64,000 bases of DNA from Pseudomonas baetica (GTDB taxonomy: Bacteria; Pseudomonadota; Gammaproteobacteria; Pseudomonadales; Pseudomonadaceae), in assembly GCF_019733355.1 (NCBI RefSeq), contig NZ_JAIHLQ010000029.1, positions 33,396 through 97,395 of the forward strand, written 5' to 3'. This document shows positions 45,075 through 54,809 of this stretch, piece by piece. The translations under genes were made by a program, and so were the position numbers. The notes beneath the pieces are model-generated. The model saw only the letters and a program-made list of their open reading frames with translations, was not told the DNA's origin and did no database searches. The number at the start of each line of letters is the position of its first letter. The first letter of the stretch is position 1.

Positions 45075-46411
45075 GCACCCAAAACCCAAGTCTGACGCCG
45101 ATCCTGGAACAGCAGCTTGAACGGATTTCCGAGCGCAAGGCACTGCGGCGCGCGGCCAGTGCCAGCTTCATGGGCAACTTCGTCGAATGGTTCGACTACG
45201 CGGCCTACGGCTATTTGGCAACCGTGATTGCACTGACGTTTTTTCCGCAGACCGACAAGGCGACCGGGCTGCTGGCAACCTTCGCAGTGTTTGCTCTGTC
45301 GTTTTTCGTTCGCCCGCTGGGAGGGCTAGTCTGGGGTCACTTCGGAGACAAGTACGGGCGGCGCAGCGCGTTGTCCTGGTCCATTCTGATCATGTCAATC
45401 TCGACCTTCTGCATCGGTATCCTGCCGACTTACAACCATATTGGTCTGTGGGCACCCGCTCTGTTGTTACTAATCCGCTTGTTTCAGGGCTTTTCCGCTT
45501 CCGGAGAGTACGCTGGGGCATCAGCCTTTCTGGCCGAGTATGCCCCTGAGGGTAAACGCGGTTTGTATACCAGCATCGTGCCGGCGAGTACTGCTGCCGG
45601 CTTGTTGTTCGGCGCAGTGTTCGTGGCTGGTTTGCACTCGTGGATGAGCGTTGAGGATCTGCACAGCTGGGGCTGGCGTTTGCCCTTCCTGCTGGCGGCG
45701 CCGTTCGGTCTAGTCGGGCGTTACATCCGTGTGAGTTTGCAAGACACACCCAAATTTTTAGAGATGGAAAAACGCCTCGAGGCCAAGGTATACGCGACCC
45801 ACGCTCCGGTTCGCGAACTTTTGACCTTACACCGGCGTAGCGTGATTATCGGGATCGGTGTGACATGCCTGAATGCGGTAGCGTTCTACCTGTTGCTCAG
45901 TTATATGCCGACCTACCTCTCTACCGAGATGGGCATGAGCGAGAGCGATTCGTTCATGGCGTCGACGGTGTCGTTGGCGACCTATATCGGGCTGATTTTC
46001 CTGATGGGCAAGCTGTCGGATCTGTTCGGACGCAAGGCCATGTTGCTGACCGCATCGGTTCTGTTTCTGGCGCTTACATGGCCGCTGTTCGGCATGTTGA
46101 ACAACCAGCCGCTGATCGTCATCCTGATGATCCAGATAGCCTTCGGCGCGATCCTTGCGATGAACGACGGCACCTTGCCGTGCTTCCTCGCCGAGATATT
46201 CCCGACCCGCGTGCGCTTCAGTGGTTTTGCCTTCAGCTTCAATATCGCCAATGCGGTGTTCGGCGGTACCGCGCCATTTATTGCGACTTGGCTGATTCAG
46301 CTGACCGGTAGCAAAATGGCACCAGCTTGGTATCTGCTGGCGGCCGCTGCCGTAGCGTTAATTGCCATGCTGGCGAGCCGCGAGACTGCGCATAAAGCTT
46401 TGCAAGACTGA
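45071..46411 (+). CDS. MFS transporter, MHS family
   Basis: Membrane protein of 446 residues with 12 predicted helices and MHS motifs GNFVEWFDYAAYGYLAT, HFGDKYGRRSAL and GFSASGEYAGA. Homologous to the transporter at 39352. GGAGG stands 7 nt before the ATG. Its place directly behind creatinase suggests it imports creatine, creatinine or a related zwitterion. Confidence 0.93.
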   Translation: MSTQNPSLTPILEQQLERISERKALRRAASASFMGNFVEWFDYAAYGYLATVIALTFFPQTDKATGLLATFAVFALSFFVRPLGGLVWGHFGDKYGRRSALSWSILIMSISTFCIGILPTYNHIGLWAPALLLLIRLFQGFSASGEYAGASAFLAEYAPEGKRGLYTSIVPASTAAGLLFGAVFVAGLHSWMSVEDLHSWGWRLPFLLAAPFGLVGRYIRVSLQDTPKFLEMEKRLEAKVYATHAPVRELLTLHRRSVIIGIGVTCLNAVAFYLLLSYMPTYLSTEMGMSESDSFMASTVSLATYIGLIFLMGKLSDLFGRKAMLLTASVLFLALTWPLFGMLNNQPLIVILMIQIAFGAILAMNDGTLPCFLAEIFPTRVRFSGFAFSFNIANAVFGGTAPFIATWLIQLTGSKMAPAWYLLAAAAVALIAMLASRETAHKALQD

Positions 46412-46499
46412 CCTGAACGTACAACCCAGTATATAGGGGGCATAGCCTGCTCAATGGAGTCCTCGCGGGCGCCATTGCGATGAGGATACGCCCTATAAA

Positions 46500-47519
46500 T
46501 TAATGCATCGCAGCCACTTGCTTGCGTTCGCCGATGGGCGATATGCCGAAGAAACGGCTGTAGCATTTGGAGAAGTGCGCAGGGGAGATAAAGCCGCAAG
46601 CGAGGGCGATATCACGAACTTGCGACTCGCTACGCAGTAGCAATTGTCTCGCTCGCGACAGGCGCAGTTCCAGGTAATACTGACTCGGCGTGCGTTGTAG
46701 GTGCTTGTGAAACAATCGCTCCAGGTGCCGTACCGACACTTCGTTCAATCGCGCGAGCTCCTCAAGGCGCAGCGGCTCCTCAAGATTGGCCTCCATGATT
46801 GCCACCATCTGGCTGAGCTTAGGTTGGGAGGTGCCCAGTTTCTGTCGTAATGGCACACGCTGCTGTTCCTGCGCGCTCCGGACCCGGTCACACAGTAGCA
46901 ACTCGGCTGCATGGGCTGCAATTTCGCGACCACCGGGTTCGCGCGTTATCAACTGCAGTGTCATGTCCATAGAGGCCACGCCGCCTGAGCAGGTGTAGCG
47001 ATCGCGATCAAGCTCAAACAACTGGTTGGAAATAATGATGCCCGGGAAACGATCCTTCAAAGCTTCGATGTCTTCCCAGTGAATAGTGCAGCGATAACCT
47101 TTAAGTAAGTTTGCGCGCGCCAATAAGTGGCTTCCAGTGCAAATCCCGCCTAGGGGCACTTGATCATGCGCCAGCTTACGGAGCCAGTTGAGTAGCGGTA
47201 GGCTGCTGTGATTAGAGACGATAGGGTTTGATCCGACAACGAACAGCATATCCAGCTTTGGTGCATCGGTGATGGTGTAGTCGGGCAGCATGCGCATGCC
47301 ATTGCTGGCCGTGACCGGCTCCATGTTGGCAGCGATGATAACCGTGCGGAAGATCGTTTGACGCGCCGCCATATTGGCTATGCGCAAGGTTTCCACGGCG
47401 GAGGCAAAGCCGATAGTGGTGAAATTTGGTATGACTAGAAAACCTACGGTTTTCACTGGCCGTGGTTTATTTGCCGAACGTCCCGCAGCTGGGGGGAGCG
47501 CCGCTTGGAGTTTCGCCAT
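46500..47519 (-). CDS. GlxA/AraC-family regulator
   Basis: Protein of 339 residues: DJ-1/PfpI-like sensor domain (about 22-200; TVGFLVIPNFTTIGFASAVE, LGGICTGSHLLA with the nucleophile-elbow Cys) and a C-terminal AraC domain with two helix-turn-helices (LARLNEVSVRHLERLFHKHL; IALACGFISPAHFSKCYSRF). The architecture is that of GbdR, CdhR and SouR, which sense N-methylated amines such as glycine betaine and sarcosine in Pseudomonas. It is convergent with the MHS transporter and is the only intact GlxA-type regulator here. Confidence 0.92.
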   Translation of the reverse strand: MAKLQAALPPAAGRSANKPRPVKTVGFLVIPNFTTIGFASAVETLRIANMAARQTIFRTVIIAANMEPVTASNGMRMLPDYTITDAPKLDMLFVVGSNPIVSNHSSLPLLNWLRKLAHDQVPLGGICTGSHLLARANLLKGYRCTIHWEDIEALKDRFPGIIISNQLFELDRDRYTCSGGVASMDMTLQLITREPGGREIAAHAAELLLCDRVRSAQEQQRVPLRQKLGTSQPKLSQMVAIMEANLEEPLRLEELARLNEVSVRHLERLFHKHLQRTPSQYYLELRLSRARQLLLRSESQVRDIALACGFISPAHFSKCYSRFFGISPIGERKQVAAMH

Positions 47520-48583
47520 TGTTAGTACTCCTCAACTGCATAAGTGAGGTGCTTTGCAGCAACCTGCCGACCTTCACAGCATTATCTCGTTTCTACTATG
47601 GGGAACCGTGCTTTTGGTGCTTGGATCTTACTCCGAGTGTCCGGACAATGGACAACGCGATAGGAACTTGCACGCAAAAGGTATCGTTAGGTCAATTGGG
47701 TACTAGCTCGATCCGAGCAACTGGCCGCGCAAGTAATATCCACTGCATGAATCTTTAACGTATCAAATCCCGGCACCCGCATGGCCAGACATCGAGCATC
47801 GTATGCGCAACGCTGCTTGATTTCTTATCCGGTTCCTTTGCCAAGCGATACCCTAAGTGATTTTCAGTGTCCCCCAAAAGCGAGTATTGACTGAATGCGT
47901 CGTTTGCGTTCTTAGCGCGTGGCTGATCAAAGTCTCTTCCCTAGTCCAAACCGGTAGAGCTAGACCTTACTCCGAGGCTCTCAAAATAGGTTTTCATGTC
48001 TGGCACTGGGCGGACTGAATATCGGGCTTTATCGGTTTTGAGGTTTGCCATTCAAGAGGTTCGGGTTCTTTTTCTGAAAACCTGCTGCGGCTAAGCGACA
48101 CAGTCGCCGCGTAATCTCGGCGCGCATCGATATCTTCAGCTCGTTATTGGTAGTAGCGAGTAGTTAGGAGTCGATATCAGACACGTCTTAATGATCTCTG
48201 GCGCCGACAATTAATCGGGGGAGCTACTGACAACCTTGAAGCGACGCGGAGATCAATGATGGCTATAAAATTTTTTTGATTTGTTCGAAATGTGGTCGGC
48301 CCTTCCAGTACACATACCGTCGGGCCGATGCGTGTTGGGACTCTTTGTGTCGAGTGCTTGCGCGAGCGGAAAATACTGACACAGGTACGTCGCATTGGAG
48401 TGCGGCTCTATTATTCTGTCGGCCACGGGGATTGCACTCGGTACCTATAAAGCGGTGATCATGGGCCTATTAGAGGAGTAGCCAGATCAGGTCCACCCAT
48501 TACTGATCGCAAAGAGACCTCCCGTGGCGGGCTGGCAGTGAGTTCAATCAAGTGCTAAGCCACCTTGGCCTATAGGAATAGAA
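47520..48583. other. Long intergenic region
   Basis: About 1.06 kb with no convincing coding frame or strong repeat on either strand. It separates the intact GlxA/AraC regulator from the decayed one and is likely degraded sequence plus promoters. Confidence 0.5.
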
Positions 48584-49577
48584 ATGCAATTGAACGAATC
48601 TTTCCATCCACAATCGCCGGCGGTGCGTATTGGCTTCTGGTTATTAGAAGCCTTCGATTTTATACTCTGGCCAATGCGTTGGAGCCCCTGCGCCTGGCCA
48701 ACCAAGTTGCTGGACGCAGTGTTTGTCACTGGCAAATTCTCAGCCTAGAAGGCCAGTCACTAAACGCCAGCAATGGCATTACTACCGCCACCAAACGATT
48801 AGATCAGGCACAACCGCTAGATGCGCTGATCGTCTGTGGTGGCGAGAACCTGCATACTCAGATGGATCTTCCAGACCTTAATCATCAGCTGCATCGCTGG
48901 GCCAAGAAGCCTATAAGTCTCGGTGCATTGGGTAACGCCGGTTGGTTGCTAGCGCAAGTAGGCGCGCTGGACGGTTACCGCTGTAGTTTGCCAGAACCCG
49001 AACCATCGTCGTCGTTAGATGCCTTCAATGAGTTGACGCTGGTGGCCGCGCCGTTCTGCGTTGACCGGCAACGTTTGACCTGCGTTGGCCCACTGGCGGT
49101 TAAAGGATTGATGCACGAGCTGCTCGCCCGCACCCACGGTCGTGGTCTGATTCTGGGAATGGAAAAGCACGTCGCCCGGCAGGTCAGACCTCTGCAGCGG
49201 ACGCATAATGCCCCAGCCAAATTGCAGGAGACGCTTACGTTGATGAGCGAGCACCTGACCCGCACGCTACCGATCAACGAAATGGCCGAAGCGATAGGTA
49301 TTTCCTGTCGACATCTGGAGCGAATATTCAAAAAAATCTGGGGTGTTCTCCCTCGCGGCATTACCTTGACTTGCGTCTGCAACAGGCGAACCAGCTATTG
49401 CAGAGCGGGCAACGTCAAATGCCGGATGTCGCGCGAGATTGCGGGTTTGTCTCGGTGCAACATTTTATTCGCTGCTATCGCCATTACTTCGGCGTACACC
49501 CGCGCGACCACGTGGGAGTGAACTTGCTTGCGATAGGAGGTCAACCACTAGCACCCTTTTCACTTAACCGTGAGTAA
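48584..49577 (+). pseudogene. Frameshifted GlxA/AraC-family regulator
   Basis: Starts MQLNESFHPQSPAVRIGFWL at 48584. A one-base change near 48,660 (after EAFDF) moves the frame to FYTLANALEPLRLANQVAGR; a second near 49,355 (after LERIFKKIWGVLPR) moves it to LRLQQANQLLQSGQRQMPDV, which carries the last AraC helices and ends at 49577. All parts of a normal regulator are present, so decay looks recent. It is the fuller relative of the truncated gene at 35159. Confidence 0.85.
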
Positions 49578-50040
49578 GCTCGCTTGTATGTTTAGCTCGG
49601 AGGCGATCAGGCCGACTCTGACTATAAACAAGAAAAATCAGTGGCTAACCACCAATTCCTGAGTTAAAGCAAACCTCAGGACCGGTACGCATAAGAATTC
49701 TGCCTCCATGAGTCAGGCCAACCACTTCCGAGAATTTGGTGCTTCTAGTTCGCGGGTGAGCCCCACTGGCGAGCAATATTTTAATGCGCTATGGGGAAGC
49801 CGCTCGTTGCATTGTTCGCACGCCATTGCTGGGTTACGCAACATTGTTTCTCGACCCGGTTTGGCAGTGTGAGAGACGTAGACACGCTTGATAATTTTCA
49901 CGCACATCCCCGCCATACCGTTGATTTGAGAACATTGTTGCCGAGGCGTCGAGGCAGCAGCAGGTTATTCAAGGAAGGGTAGGCGCTGCTATTGGTGCGC
50001 GATCAATGGCCGGACGTTGCCATTTACCGACAGCAGATTA
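49578..50040. other. Intergenic region
   Basis: Short frames only (for example plus-strand 49791-49982). The last part may be a remnant of a coding sequence running into the 3' end of the cupin regulator, but nothing can be named. Confidence 0.4.
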
Positions 50041-50646
50041 TTAGAAGGTTGCGGGCGTGTTGATCCAGAGTATACGGACGACACTCTTGGTCGAATTGCG
50101 ATAGCCATGGGGTACGTTGCTGGGGAAGTGAAACGAATCGCCAGCGTTCAGCGTGTAGGTGGTCTCGCCGAGCGTCAGGTCGAGGCTGCCCTCGATCACG
50201 TAACCCATCTCTTCACCCGCATGCTCGATCATGTCGCTGACCATGCCAGGGGAAACGATATGAATATCGCCTTGCAGTAGCCCGCCTTTTTGCAGATGGG
50301 TGATGCGTTCCAGATCGATATAACCCTTCGCGGTGCCTTGTGCGAAACGACTCACTTGTCGACCGCCGGCGCGCAGCACGGGCTCTTCAGACTCCCAGTC
50401 TTCGGATGTCAGCTCGGACACGTTGCTGCCTAGCGCGAGTGCCAGGCGGTGCAGCATGGCCAGTGAAGGCGATGCGGCGTCGTTTTCCAGTTTGGAGATC
50501 AGGCTTTCGGAGCAGTTGGCAGCCTGGGCAACTTGCTTGAGAGTCAGGCCTGCCACCTTGCGCGCATGGCGAAGACGAACGCTCAAACTCGGCAGGGCAT
50601 CGGAATGCTGGGATTTGGCTACTGGCGTTTTGCTGGGTGTGGACAT
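50041..50646 (-). CDS. XRE-cupin regulator
   Basis: Protein of 201 residues from the ATG at 50646: N-terminal HTH_XRE (LRHARKVAGLTLKQVAQAAN, CSESLISKLEND) and C-terminal cupin_2 domain (GYVIEGSLDLTLGETTYTLN, AGDSFHFPSNVPHGYRN). Regulators of this type (PuuR/SutR-like) sense amino-acid or polyamine-like ligands through the cupin. It is the last gene of module C in transcription order and likely represses or activates that operon. Confidence 0.92.
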   Translation of the reverse strand: MSTPSKTPVAKSQHSDALPSLSVRLRHARKVAGLTLKQVAQAANCSESLISKLENDAASPSLAMLHRLALALGSNVSELTSEDWESEEPVLRAGGRQVSRFAQGTAKGYIDLERITHLQKGGLLQGDIHIVSPGMVSDMIEHAGEEMGYVIEGSLDLTLGETTYTLNAGDSFHFPSNVPHGYRNSTKSVVRILWINTPATF

Positions 50647-50728
50647 GCATCCCTCGAAAAGTTTGTACGAAGTGAGCGACAGGCATCCTAGGGTTACGGG
50701 AGCCTGTCGTCTACTGGGGTACTGAAGA

Positions 50729-51439
50729 TCAGCCGTGAACCGAGAAGGTAACTTCCACCGGGTTAAGGTCATTGATAGGCACAATGTCCTGAGGGCAGGC
50801 TGACATCACCACGATAACGTCCATGTCTGCACGGATTTCAACGTAGTCCCCGGCTTTGGATACCGGCGGCAGCCATTCAACAGTGTGATCAGGCTTGACC
50901 GGAATGTTCATCCACAGATTGAAAGGCTGCGGGACTTCATGGGAGCGCAGACCAATAGCCTGCAAGGCCAGACGCATGTTATCCGCGCAACTGTCGTGAT
51001 AACCCTCGACTCCCAGGTTGGTGTAGCGGTGCAGGTCACACGCAGCCATCAAGGTGTCGTGAATGCCGGGTGAGGTGTCGGTCAACAAGGTGCCGATCGT
51101 GCGGCGGCGGTTACTGAACAGCGCGTCGCCAGTCTTGGGAATGATGCTGTTGCAATGCGCGCGAGCATGTTCCATCGACAGGAATTCGCTCATGTCTTCG
51201 CTGTTGAACAACCAGGTGTCACATACCTGGGTGCCGTGAGTGTTGACGATTTTGATGACCTGGCCAGCTTTCAGGCGGACAGCGCGGCCACAACGGGCAG
51301 GCACTGTGTAGCTTTCGCCCAGGACCGGAGTGCCATCGGCCGAGATCGGCTCTTTCAACGTGGCATTGGTGCCCAGCGAGGAACCATTGTCGGACTGGCA
51401 GCAGGCTGGATAGTCGTGGCTATGGGTGACATTGGTCAT
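50729..51439 (-). CDS. DUF1989 protein (urea carboxylase-associated family)
   Basis: Protein of 236 residues starting at the ATG at 51439, 16 bp after the amidase stop. The DUF1989 core is seen: VPARCGRAVRLKAGQVIKIV, GTQVCDTWLFN, SMEHARAHCNSIIPKTGD, ADNMRLALQAIGL, with conserved His and Cys that may bind zinc. Two DUF1989 paralogues form carboxyguanidine deiminase in guanidine catabolism; here only one copy occurs and no carboxylase, so the reaction is unknown. Co-transcription with a carbamoylase points to a ureido or amidino substrate. Confidence 0.85.
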   Translation of the reverse strand: MTNVTHSHDYPACCQSDNGSSLGTNATLKEPISADGTPVLGESYTVPARCGRAVRLKAGQVIKIVNTHGTQVCDTWLFNSEDMSEFLSMEHARAHCNSIIPKTGDALFSNRRRTIGTLLTDTSPGIHDTLMAACDLHRYTNLGVEGYHDSCADNMRLALQAIGLRSHEVPQPFNLWMNIPVKPDHTVEWLPPVSKAGDYVEIRADMDVIVVMSACPQDIVPINDLNPVEVTFSVHG

Positions 51440-51455
51440 ATGAGTTCCTATGGGT

Positions 51456-52688
51456 TCAGGGTTGTTCTGCAAGTGCAACCAGGCTCCAGGCCAATGCCTG
51501 GGCGCCTGCTTTCAATTGCGCGGGATCTGTGAATTCCTTCGGGTTGTGGCTTATGCCGTCCCGGCTGGGTACAAAAAGCATTGCGGTAGGACAGTGCCCG
51601 GCCAGATACATGGCGTCGTGGAAGGCGCCAGAACGTATCGATTGCCAAGTCAGTCCTGTGGCTTCGCAGGCGTTCTCCAACAAATTGATGACCTGATGAT
51701 CGAACGCGGTCGGGCTGTGGCTGAACAGGCTGGTCAGTTCGGCGTCGGCAGGCAGGCAGGCACTAAGGGCATTGTCGAAGGCGTCGAGTACCGCCGGATC
51801 GGCGTGGCGGAAGTCGATGCTGAAGGTTGCTTCACCGGCAATCGTATTAATTGCATTGGGCGAAACGTTCCAGCGTCCGAATGTCAGGCGCTTGTCGTCA
51901 CCGGCCAGTCTTTCGGCCAGCGCGTCGATGCGGCCGAGGGATTCCATGGCGAGCAACAACGCATCGCGCCGCATGTGAGTCGGCGTGGTTCCTGCGTGTG
52001 CCGAAGCACCCTTGCAGCTCACTTGATACCAGCGCACGCCCTGAATACCGGAAACCACTCCCAGCGGGACATTGGCTTGCGCCAATACCGGGCCTTGCTC
52101 AATGTGCAACTCGACAAATGCGTGTGTGGCGATTTTCTCGCGCTGCGGCAGATCGGCAAAGCGCAGGGCGTGAGCGTCCAGTGCCTCTCCTACCGAGATA
52201 CCCGCAGCGTCAAGGTTTTTTCTATAAGTCTCCAGTCGTACCTGGTCCACGTAGGCGCTGGAGCCCATCGCTCCTGGACTGAAGCGGCTGCCTTCTTCGT
52301 TAGTCCAGACCACCACTTCGATCGGGCGACGGGTGCTGACGTTGAGTTCTGCCAACGCATACAGGCATTCAAGCCCGGCCATCACCCCGTAACAGCCGTC
52401 AAGCTTGCCGCCTGTGGGTTGGGTGTCTATGTGGCTACCGGTCATCACTGGCGGTAAGTCTTCACGGCCTTCGCGGCGGATGAACAGATTGGCACTGGCG
52501 TCCGTCCACACCTTGCAGTCGAGCTTTTGGGCTTCTTCAATCAGCCAGGCGCGGGCCAGGAAGTCCTCTTCGGACAACGCTTGACGGTTCATTCCGCCAT
52601 CAATGCCGGGCCCGAAGGTTGCCAGGGCCTCCAACAAACGCTGCAATCGTTCCGATGAAACGGCTTGCATCACTTGATCGGCAATCAT
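51456..52688 (-). CDS. M20 hydantoinase/carbamoylase-family amidase
   Basis: Protein of 410 residues of the family of N-carbamoyl-L-amino acid hydrolase, beta-ureidopropionase and allantoate amidohydrolase. Dinuclear metal ligands: H86 (GSHIDTQPTGGKLDG, D97), E132 (TNEEGSRF), H195 (ELHIEQGP) and H381 (GISHNPKE). A dimerisation lid is expected in the middle. It overlaps the ABC ATPase gene by 4 bases, so its substrate is probably what the transporter imports. N-carbamoylsarcosine-like compounds are candidates. Confidence 0.9.
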   Translation of the reverse strand: MIADQVMQAVSSERLQRLLEALATFGPGIDGGMNRQALSEEDFLARAWLIEEAQKLDCKVWTDASANLFIRREGREDLPPVMTGSHIDTQPTGGKLDGCYGVMAGLECLYALAELNVSTRRPIEVVVWTNEEGSRFSPGAMGSSAYVDQVRLETYRKNLDAAGISVGEALDAHALRFADLPQREKIATHAFVELHIEQGPVLAQANVPLGVVSGIQGVRWYQVSCKGASAHAGTTPTHMRRDALLLAMESLGRIDALAERLAGDDKRLTFGRWNVSPNAINTIAGEATFSIDFRHADPAVLDAFDNALSACLPADAELTSLFSHSPTAFDHQVINLLENACEATGLTWQSIRSGAFHDAMYLAGHCPTAMLFVPSRDGISHNPKEFTDPAQLKAGAQALAWSLVALAEQP

Positions 52689-53491
52689 GGGGTCACCTGC
52701 ACGCGTGGAGTGAGGCTGCGGTTAAACCAGGGGCTGAGAAACTGCTGTAAGCGTTCCGTCTTTGGTGCCTGGAACAGTGCCTGCGGAGTACCGGTTTCAA
52801 TTATTTTTCCTGCTTCCATAAACACCACCTGACTGGATATCTGTGCAGCGAAGCTCATTTCATGGGTTACCATCACCATGGTCATGCCATCGTTCGCGAG
52901 GCTGCTAATGACCTGCAGCACTTCCTCAACCAGTTCAGGGTCCAGCGCGGAGGTCGGTTCATCGAGCAGCATCAACCGCGGTTTTACCCCCAGTGCCCGG
53001 GCAATGCCGACTCGTTGCTGTTGTCCACCGGAAAGGCGAGCGGGGTACGCGTCCGACTTGGCGCTCAGCCCGACCCGTGCCAGTGCCTGATCAGCCAGGT
53101 TGCGCGCCTCGGCCTTGGCGATTTTCTTGCCGAGTACCAAAGGCGCCATGACGTTTTCGCGCACGGTCAAGTGCGGCCACAAATTGAATTGCTGGAACAC
53201 CATGGACAGCGGGTTGCGCACCTCATCGATCTTGGCTTCGCTGTCGCGGTCGGCTTCACGTCTGCCCGGCCCGCTGTAGCCCAGCAGTTGACCATCGATC
53301 CATATCTCTCCCTCGTCATAGCGCTCAAGGAAATTCATACAGCGCAGGGCGGTGGTTTTTCCTGACCCTGAAGGCCCGATCAAAGACACGATTTCACCGG
53401 CTTGTACGCTCAGGTCAAACTCACTGAGCACGCGGTGCGAGCCATAGGATTTGCCAACGCCACGCAAGTTGAGAAGCGGAAGGGTATTCAT
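52685..53491 (-). CDS. ABC transporter ATP-binding protein, amino-acid type
   Basis: ATPase of 268 residues with Walker A GPSGSGKTT, Q-loop VFQQFNLWPH, signature LSGGQQQR, Walker B LMLLDEPTSALD and VTHEMSFA. Homologue of the ATPase at 34232. It is embedded between permease and amidase genes with a 4-base gap and a 4-base overlap. Confidence 0.95.
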   Translation of the reverse strand: MNTLPLLNLRGVGKSYGSHRVLSEFDLSVQAGEIVSLIGPSGSGKTTALRCMNFLERYDEGEIWIDGQLLGYSGPGRREADRDSEAKIDEVRNPLSMVFQQFNLWPHLTVRENVMAPLVLGKKIAKAEARNLADQALARVGLSAKSDAYPARLSGGQQQRVGIARALGVKPRLMLLDEPTSALDPELVEEVLQVISSLANDGMTMVMVTHEMSFAAQISSQVVFMEAGKIIETGTPQALFQAPKTERLQQFLSPWFNRSLTPRVQVTP

Positions 53492-53495
53492 CTGT

Positions 53496-54146
53496 TCAGC
53501 CTCGTAGATGGCGTGTCATGCGCCGCCCCAGTGCGCTGGCGACAGCCGCGACCGACGAGGTCAGCAGCCAGTAGCTCAACACCAGCAGGGCGTACGGCAA
53601 TACGTAGGAAAAGGTAGTTGATACGATGCGTCCTGCAGTCATGGTCAGCTCTGGCACGGTAATGATCGAGGTGATGGCGCTTTCCTTGATGGTCAGGATC
53701 ACCTGATTGCCCAATAGCGGGAGGGCGAATGCCAGCGCTTGCGGCGCTTGTATGTGCCAGAACACTCGGCTGCGCGAAATGCCATGCACCCGCGCTGCTT
53801 CTACTTGACCGTTGGGCACACTGGCCCAAGCAGAGCGGAACAGCTCAGCAAAATAAGCAGCGCTGTATAACGCCAGCGAGAGGATGCTTGCCTCGACGGC
53901 TTCCAGCCGCAGACCGATGACTGGCAGCCCGAAATAAATAACCGCAAGTTGCGCGAGAAACGGCGTCCCGCGGATCAGCCATACGTAAACGCGATAGATC
54001 GCCAGAAATCCCGGGACCGCAATGCGCAATGCGTTGAGCCCGAAGCCCAGCAGTAAACCCATGGCAGCAGCAGTCAAGCTAATACCCACCGTGACCAGCA
54101 GTGCATCTGCAAAATCCGGTAGATAACTCAATAATTCTTGCATCAC
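53496..54146 (-). CDS. ABC transporter permease, His/Glu/Gln type
   Basis: Inner-membrane protein of 216 residues with about five helices, IRGTPFLAQL and EAA loop GQVEAARVHGISRSR. Overlaps the other permease gene by 4 bases (ATGA). Homologue of the second permease of module A. Confidence 0.93.
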   Translation of the reverse strand: MMQELLSYLPDFADALLVTVGISLTAAAMGLLLGFGLNALRIAVPGFLAIYRVYVWLIRGTPFLAQLAVIYFGLPVIGLRLEAVEASILSLALYSAAYFAELFRSAWASVPNGQVEAARVHGISRSRVFWHIQAPQALAFALPLLGNQVILTIKESAITSIITVPELTMTAGRIVSTTFSYVLPYALLVLSYWLLTSSVAAVASALGRRMTRHLRG

Positions 54147-54802
54147 TTGAGCTCCTGCCAGCGGCGTTCTAGCAGGCTGCCCAGCACGCTCAACAGGCTT
54201 GTCAGCACGAGATAAAACAAGCCCGCCACCAGATAAACTTCAAGCGGGCGGTAAGTCTGCGAAACCAGCTGCTGGCTGACGCGCATCAAATCAGTGATGG
54301 AGATGACCGAAACCACGGCTGAAACCTTGATCACATCGATCAACTCGGAGATCAGCGCGGGTGAGGTGAGGCGCAACACCTGTGGCAGTTGGATATGAAA
54401 AAGCGTGTTGTATTTGCCGATGGCAAACACGGCCGCCGCTTCCATCTGGCCCTTGGGGATTGCGGCGAAACCGCTGCTCAGGATCTGCGACTGATAAGCC
54501 GCCGTGTTCAGCGCTAGGGCTACAGCAGCAGCCACCATGGGTGGCACATCCAGGCCCAGGGCTGATGGGAGATAGAACAGAAGCAGCAGCTGCGCCAGCA
54601 TGGGCGTGCCACGAAAGAAACTGACATACACCCGGGTGAATGCTCTGCCGGCAGGACTGCGACCATTGGCAATCAGATGAATTACTACGCCGAGAATGAA
54701 ACCCAGCAGCATGCCGATGGCGCACAACCACAATGTGGTTGTTGCACCGTCGATCAAGGCAGGCCAATAGAGCGCGAGACGGCTGCTGAAATCATTTATC
54801 AT
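54143..54802 (-). CDS. ABC transporter permease, His/Glu/Gln type
   Basis: Inner-membrane protein of 219 residues from the ATG at 54802 (MINDFSSRLALYWP); the longer frame to 54862 overlaps the binding-protein gene and is rejected. FFRGTPMLAQLL and EAA loop GQMEAAAVFAIGKYN are present. It starts 7 bp after the binding-protein stop. Confidence 0.93.
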   Translation of the reverse strand: MINDFSSRLALYWPALIDGATTTLWLCAIGMLLGFILGVVIHLIANGRSPAGRAFTRVYVSFFRGTPMLAQLLLLFYLPSALGLDVPPMVAAAVALALNTAAYQSQILSSGFAAIPKGQMEAAAVFAIGKYNTLFHIQLPQVLRLTSPALISELIDVIKVSAVVSVISITDLMRVSQQLVSQTYRPLEVYLVAGLFYLVLTSLLSVLGSLLERRWQELK

Positions 54803-54809
54803 CAGCGGC

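Noticed and set aside
51450..52457. Plus-strand frame of 335 residues opposite the M20 amidase
   Set aside because: Antisense shadow; the amidase shows all metal ligands on the minus strand.
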